From Notolepis coatsorum (lineage: Eukaryota; Chordata; Actinopteri; Aulopiformes; Paralepididae), in the NCBI GenBank assembly GCA_963971535.1, contig OZ020601.1:16090140-16154139 (forward strand): DNA of 64,000 bases, written 5' to 3'. The position numbers and the translations under genes are program-made. Position 1 is the stretch's first letter; each line of letters begins with the position of its first letter. Shown in pieces: positions 62,042 to 64,000 of this stretch. Under the pieces are notes generated by a model that did no database searches, was not told the origin of the DNA, and saw nothing but the letters and a program-made list of their open reading frames with translations.

Positions 62042-62450
62042 TTCAAGTTTATTTTTTATTACCACATGGCTAGGCTACTGGAATTAATCTCTGAGGAGAA
62101 CATACAGCACACATAACTCCACATACTGTACAAATAGACTGACTTTTCTGTGTATCAACTGTATGGCTTTGGGGAAGAAGCTAGGATAGGTGCTCTTATT
62201 GATTGCACCAGTTCCCTGCACCAGTTAACTGACCTCCAGCCTGCAGGCGTCTTCATTGTCTTTCGAGATCAGTCCTACAATTGTGGTGTCGTCTGCGTAT
62301 TTCAAAATTCTGATGTAGTTTGATCAGAAGATATTGATCTGAAATCATTGGTGAAGAGGGAGAAAAGCAACAGGCACAGAAGGCATCCCTGTAGAACCCC
62401 GATGCTGGTGGTGAGGGGGTGGGAAGTGATGTTGTTGAATCTCATCATTT
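62042..62450 (-). pseudogene. LINE reverse transcriptase fragment
   Basis: Minus strand: LTTSIGVLQGCLLCLLLFSL (RT block with GxxQG), then after decay KYADDTTIVGLISKDNED with the catalytic Y/F-ADD. A 'ttcaagtttat' tail is at the low end. Frameshifts are present. Confidence 0.75.
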
Positions 62451-62521
62451 ACTTTATTTAGATTCTTTGAAGATAATTGAGGGCAGATACACATTTTCAA
62501 TAATGCTGAGATAACAATAGG

Positions 62522-63177
62522 TAGGGCTGGGCGATAAAACGATAACGATAATTATCGCGATATATTTTAATAATCAATATCGATTGATAATAAAAGAAAT
62601 ATCAATATTTTTTTTTCTTTTTTTTTTTGACCTGCAACCTGGCAGTTTTAAAACCAGAGACAGTGGACAGACTTGTCTTTCTTGCCTGCAACTTAAAGTA
62701 ATGGCTTTGCTTGTCCAAATGACAATACTGACCAAATTGAGATTTCTTTTTCTCTTGTCCATTTATTTTGTTTGCTTTCTAATTTAAAATACAGTTTGAA
62801 ACCGTCTGTACACAGTAGGCTATGTGTGCTAGCAGAGATAGTCTCCAGTCGCGAGCGGTGTACATGTGCGGTGGTTTGTCCACCAAAAAAGCGCCAAAAG
62901 ATAGAAAAGAAACTAGCAGAGCCAGAACTATTCAACTCCCCTGGAGCCACAGCCAGCAGAGAAGCCTGTTTACTTTCGCTTTCAAACCAGCTGCAGCCTG
63001 ATAACTGGAGTGTAACTGGGGCTGTAACACTAAAGATGGCGGCAACGACAAAGAATTGCTGCAAAATAAACATACATCTGTTTAAAAAATATATATATTA
63101 CTTTTTTTTATATATACTTATAACAATATAGATAATTATCGATATCGAGTGATATGATAACATTATTATATCGTTAT
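62522..63177. mobile_element. hAT (46619 family), right end lost
   Basis: The left end TAGGGCTGGGCGATAAAAC and the family interior are intact. The right end breaks off at the next element. Confidence 0.85.
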
Positions 63178-63741
63178 TAGGGGTGTAACGATTCGACCTC
63201 ACAATGATTAGATTGCGATTATTCAGGCAACGATTCAATGCATCATGAAATCTCTTCATTTGACCTCGATTCGATAATTTTTTATGCATTTTCTATCGGT
63301 TAATTCCCCAAAAAATGTTGAATACACAAATGTGGCTGGAGGAACTGATTCACTCAGCATGAATGGACTATGTCCCGGGCCGATCAAATTTTTTTGCTCC
63401 CGATCCGATCCCGATCATGTGATTTTGAGAATCTACCAATTAGGGCTGTCTTAAATACTTCGAATAATTTAAAACCAAAACTAAGGCCTCAGTATGAGTT
63501 TAAGACGTGAACATGGTCATGTTTGTTGAATAAAAAATAAATAAAAAAAATCCTTTTGAATTTTTTATTTTTTTTTGTCGATCCCGATCTTCGGAAAATC
63601 ACGTGGTCGCCATCTATAGGTCAATAAAAACAATATACAAAAAAAAATAGATTATAATCGTATCTAACATATTCAAATCGATGCATCGAATCGAATACAT
63701 TAGAATCCATGATGCATTTCGATTAATCGATGCATCGTTAC
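63178..63741. mobile_element. hAT-like element, right end incomplete
   Basis: Starts TAGGGGTGTAACGATTCGAC and ends 'gattaatcgatgcatcgtta'; the final ACCCCTA is missing. Confidence 0.7.
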
Positions 63742-63744
63742 TAG

Positions 63745-64000
63745 TAGGGATGCCCCGAACACGTTTTTTGCCAACGATCACCGATCGTCTTGAGCCATAT
63801 CGGCCGATACCGATCGTTTTTGGTTTTATAAAAAAATATATATATATTATACTTTTTAAAAAAAATGATAAAATATATATATTATATAATTATACTTGTA
63901 GTTGTATTATCTGTGAGCCATCGCCACCATGCAACAAGTCAAAATGCTCGCTATCTCCACTGTCTGTGTGTATACTCTGCTTTGGTCAAATCACATTCAG
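63745..64000. mobile_element. hAT family A, runs off the window
   Basis: TAGGGATGCCCCGA and following sequence match the reverse complement of element A's right end (42285 downward). Confidence 0.85.

Overview
The window reads as intergenic or intronic DNA from a teleost fish. It has tRNA-derived SINEs of fish type, 5'-truncated L2, Rex1/CR1-like and L1-like LINEs, a restriction-endonuclease-type LINE, a copia-class LTR element, very many hAT-type elements with 8-bp target duplications, long CA/CT/GATA-type microsatellites and large minisatellites. No prokaryotic operons, CRISPR arrays or phage genes are present. Family assignments come from motifs read by eye; no database search was possible.

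Only one convincing host protein gene is visible: an intronless class A G protein-coupled receptor on the minus strand (1679-2710). Its last 18 codons plus downstream sequence are tandemly duplicated just beyond its stop codon. A CpG-rich stretch near 33.0-33.5 kb could be a promoter and noncoding first exon, but this is weak.

Region by region: 0-3.3 kb holds LINE and SINE pieces, the GPCR and an inverted 'ggttaaccctttcact' array. 3.9-6.8 kb is LINE, including a nearly open reverse transcriptase with one nonsense codon. 7.6-9.5 kb is minisatellite. 10.3-12.3 kb is a LINE with a nuclease-type C-terminus, bounded on both sides by (CA)n. 12.8-19.9 kb is a large terminal-inverted-repeat element carrying two 5S rRNA-derived copies and a 1.7-kb hAT insertion. 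20.9-25.6 kb is a broken copia element with a second, very young LTR element nested in its leader. 25.8-33 kb is mostly simple repeat, minisatellite, Harbinger-like and foldback DNA, including a telomere-like tract.

33-64 kb is dominated by hAT elements. Many are delimited exactly by terminal inverted repeats and 8-bp duplications. The best nesting is a minisatellite containing a hAT, containing another hAT, containing a LINE tail. Two TTA-flanked inverted-repeat elements share their interior with a hAT element that has unrelated ends. There is also a perfect 35-bp-arm hairpin at 49.6 kb.

There is no multi-gene pathway here. The interest lies in transposon structure, target choice and module exchange. 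Most long open frames across the minisatellites are by-products of repeat periods divisible by three.
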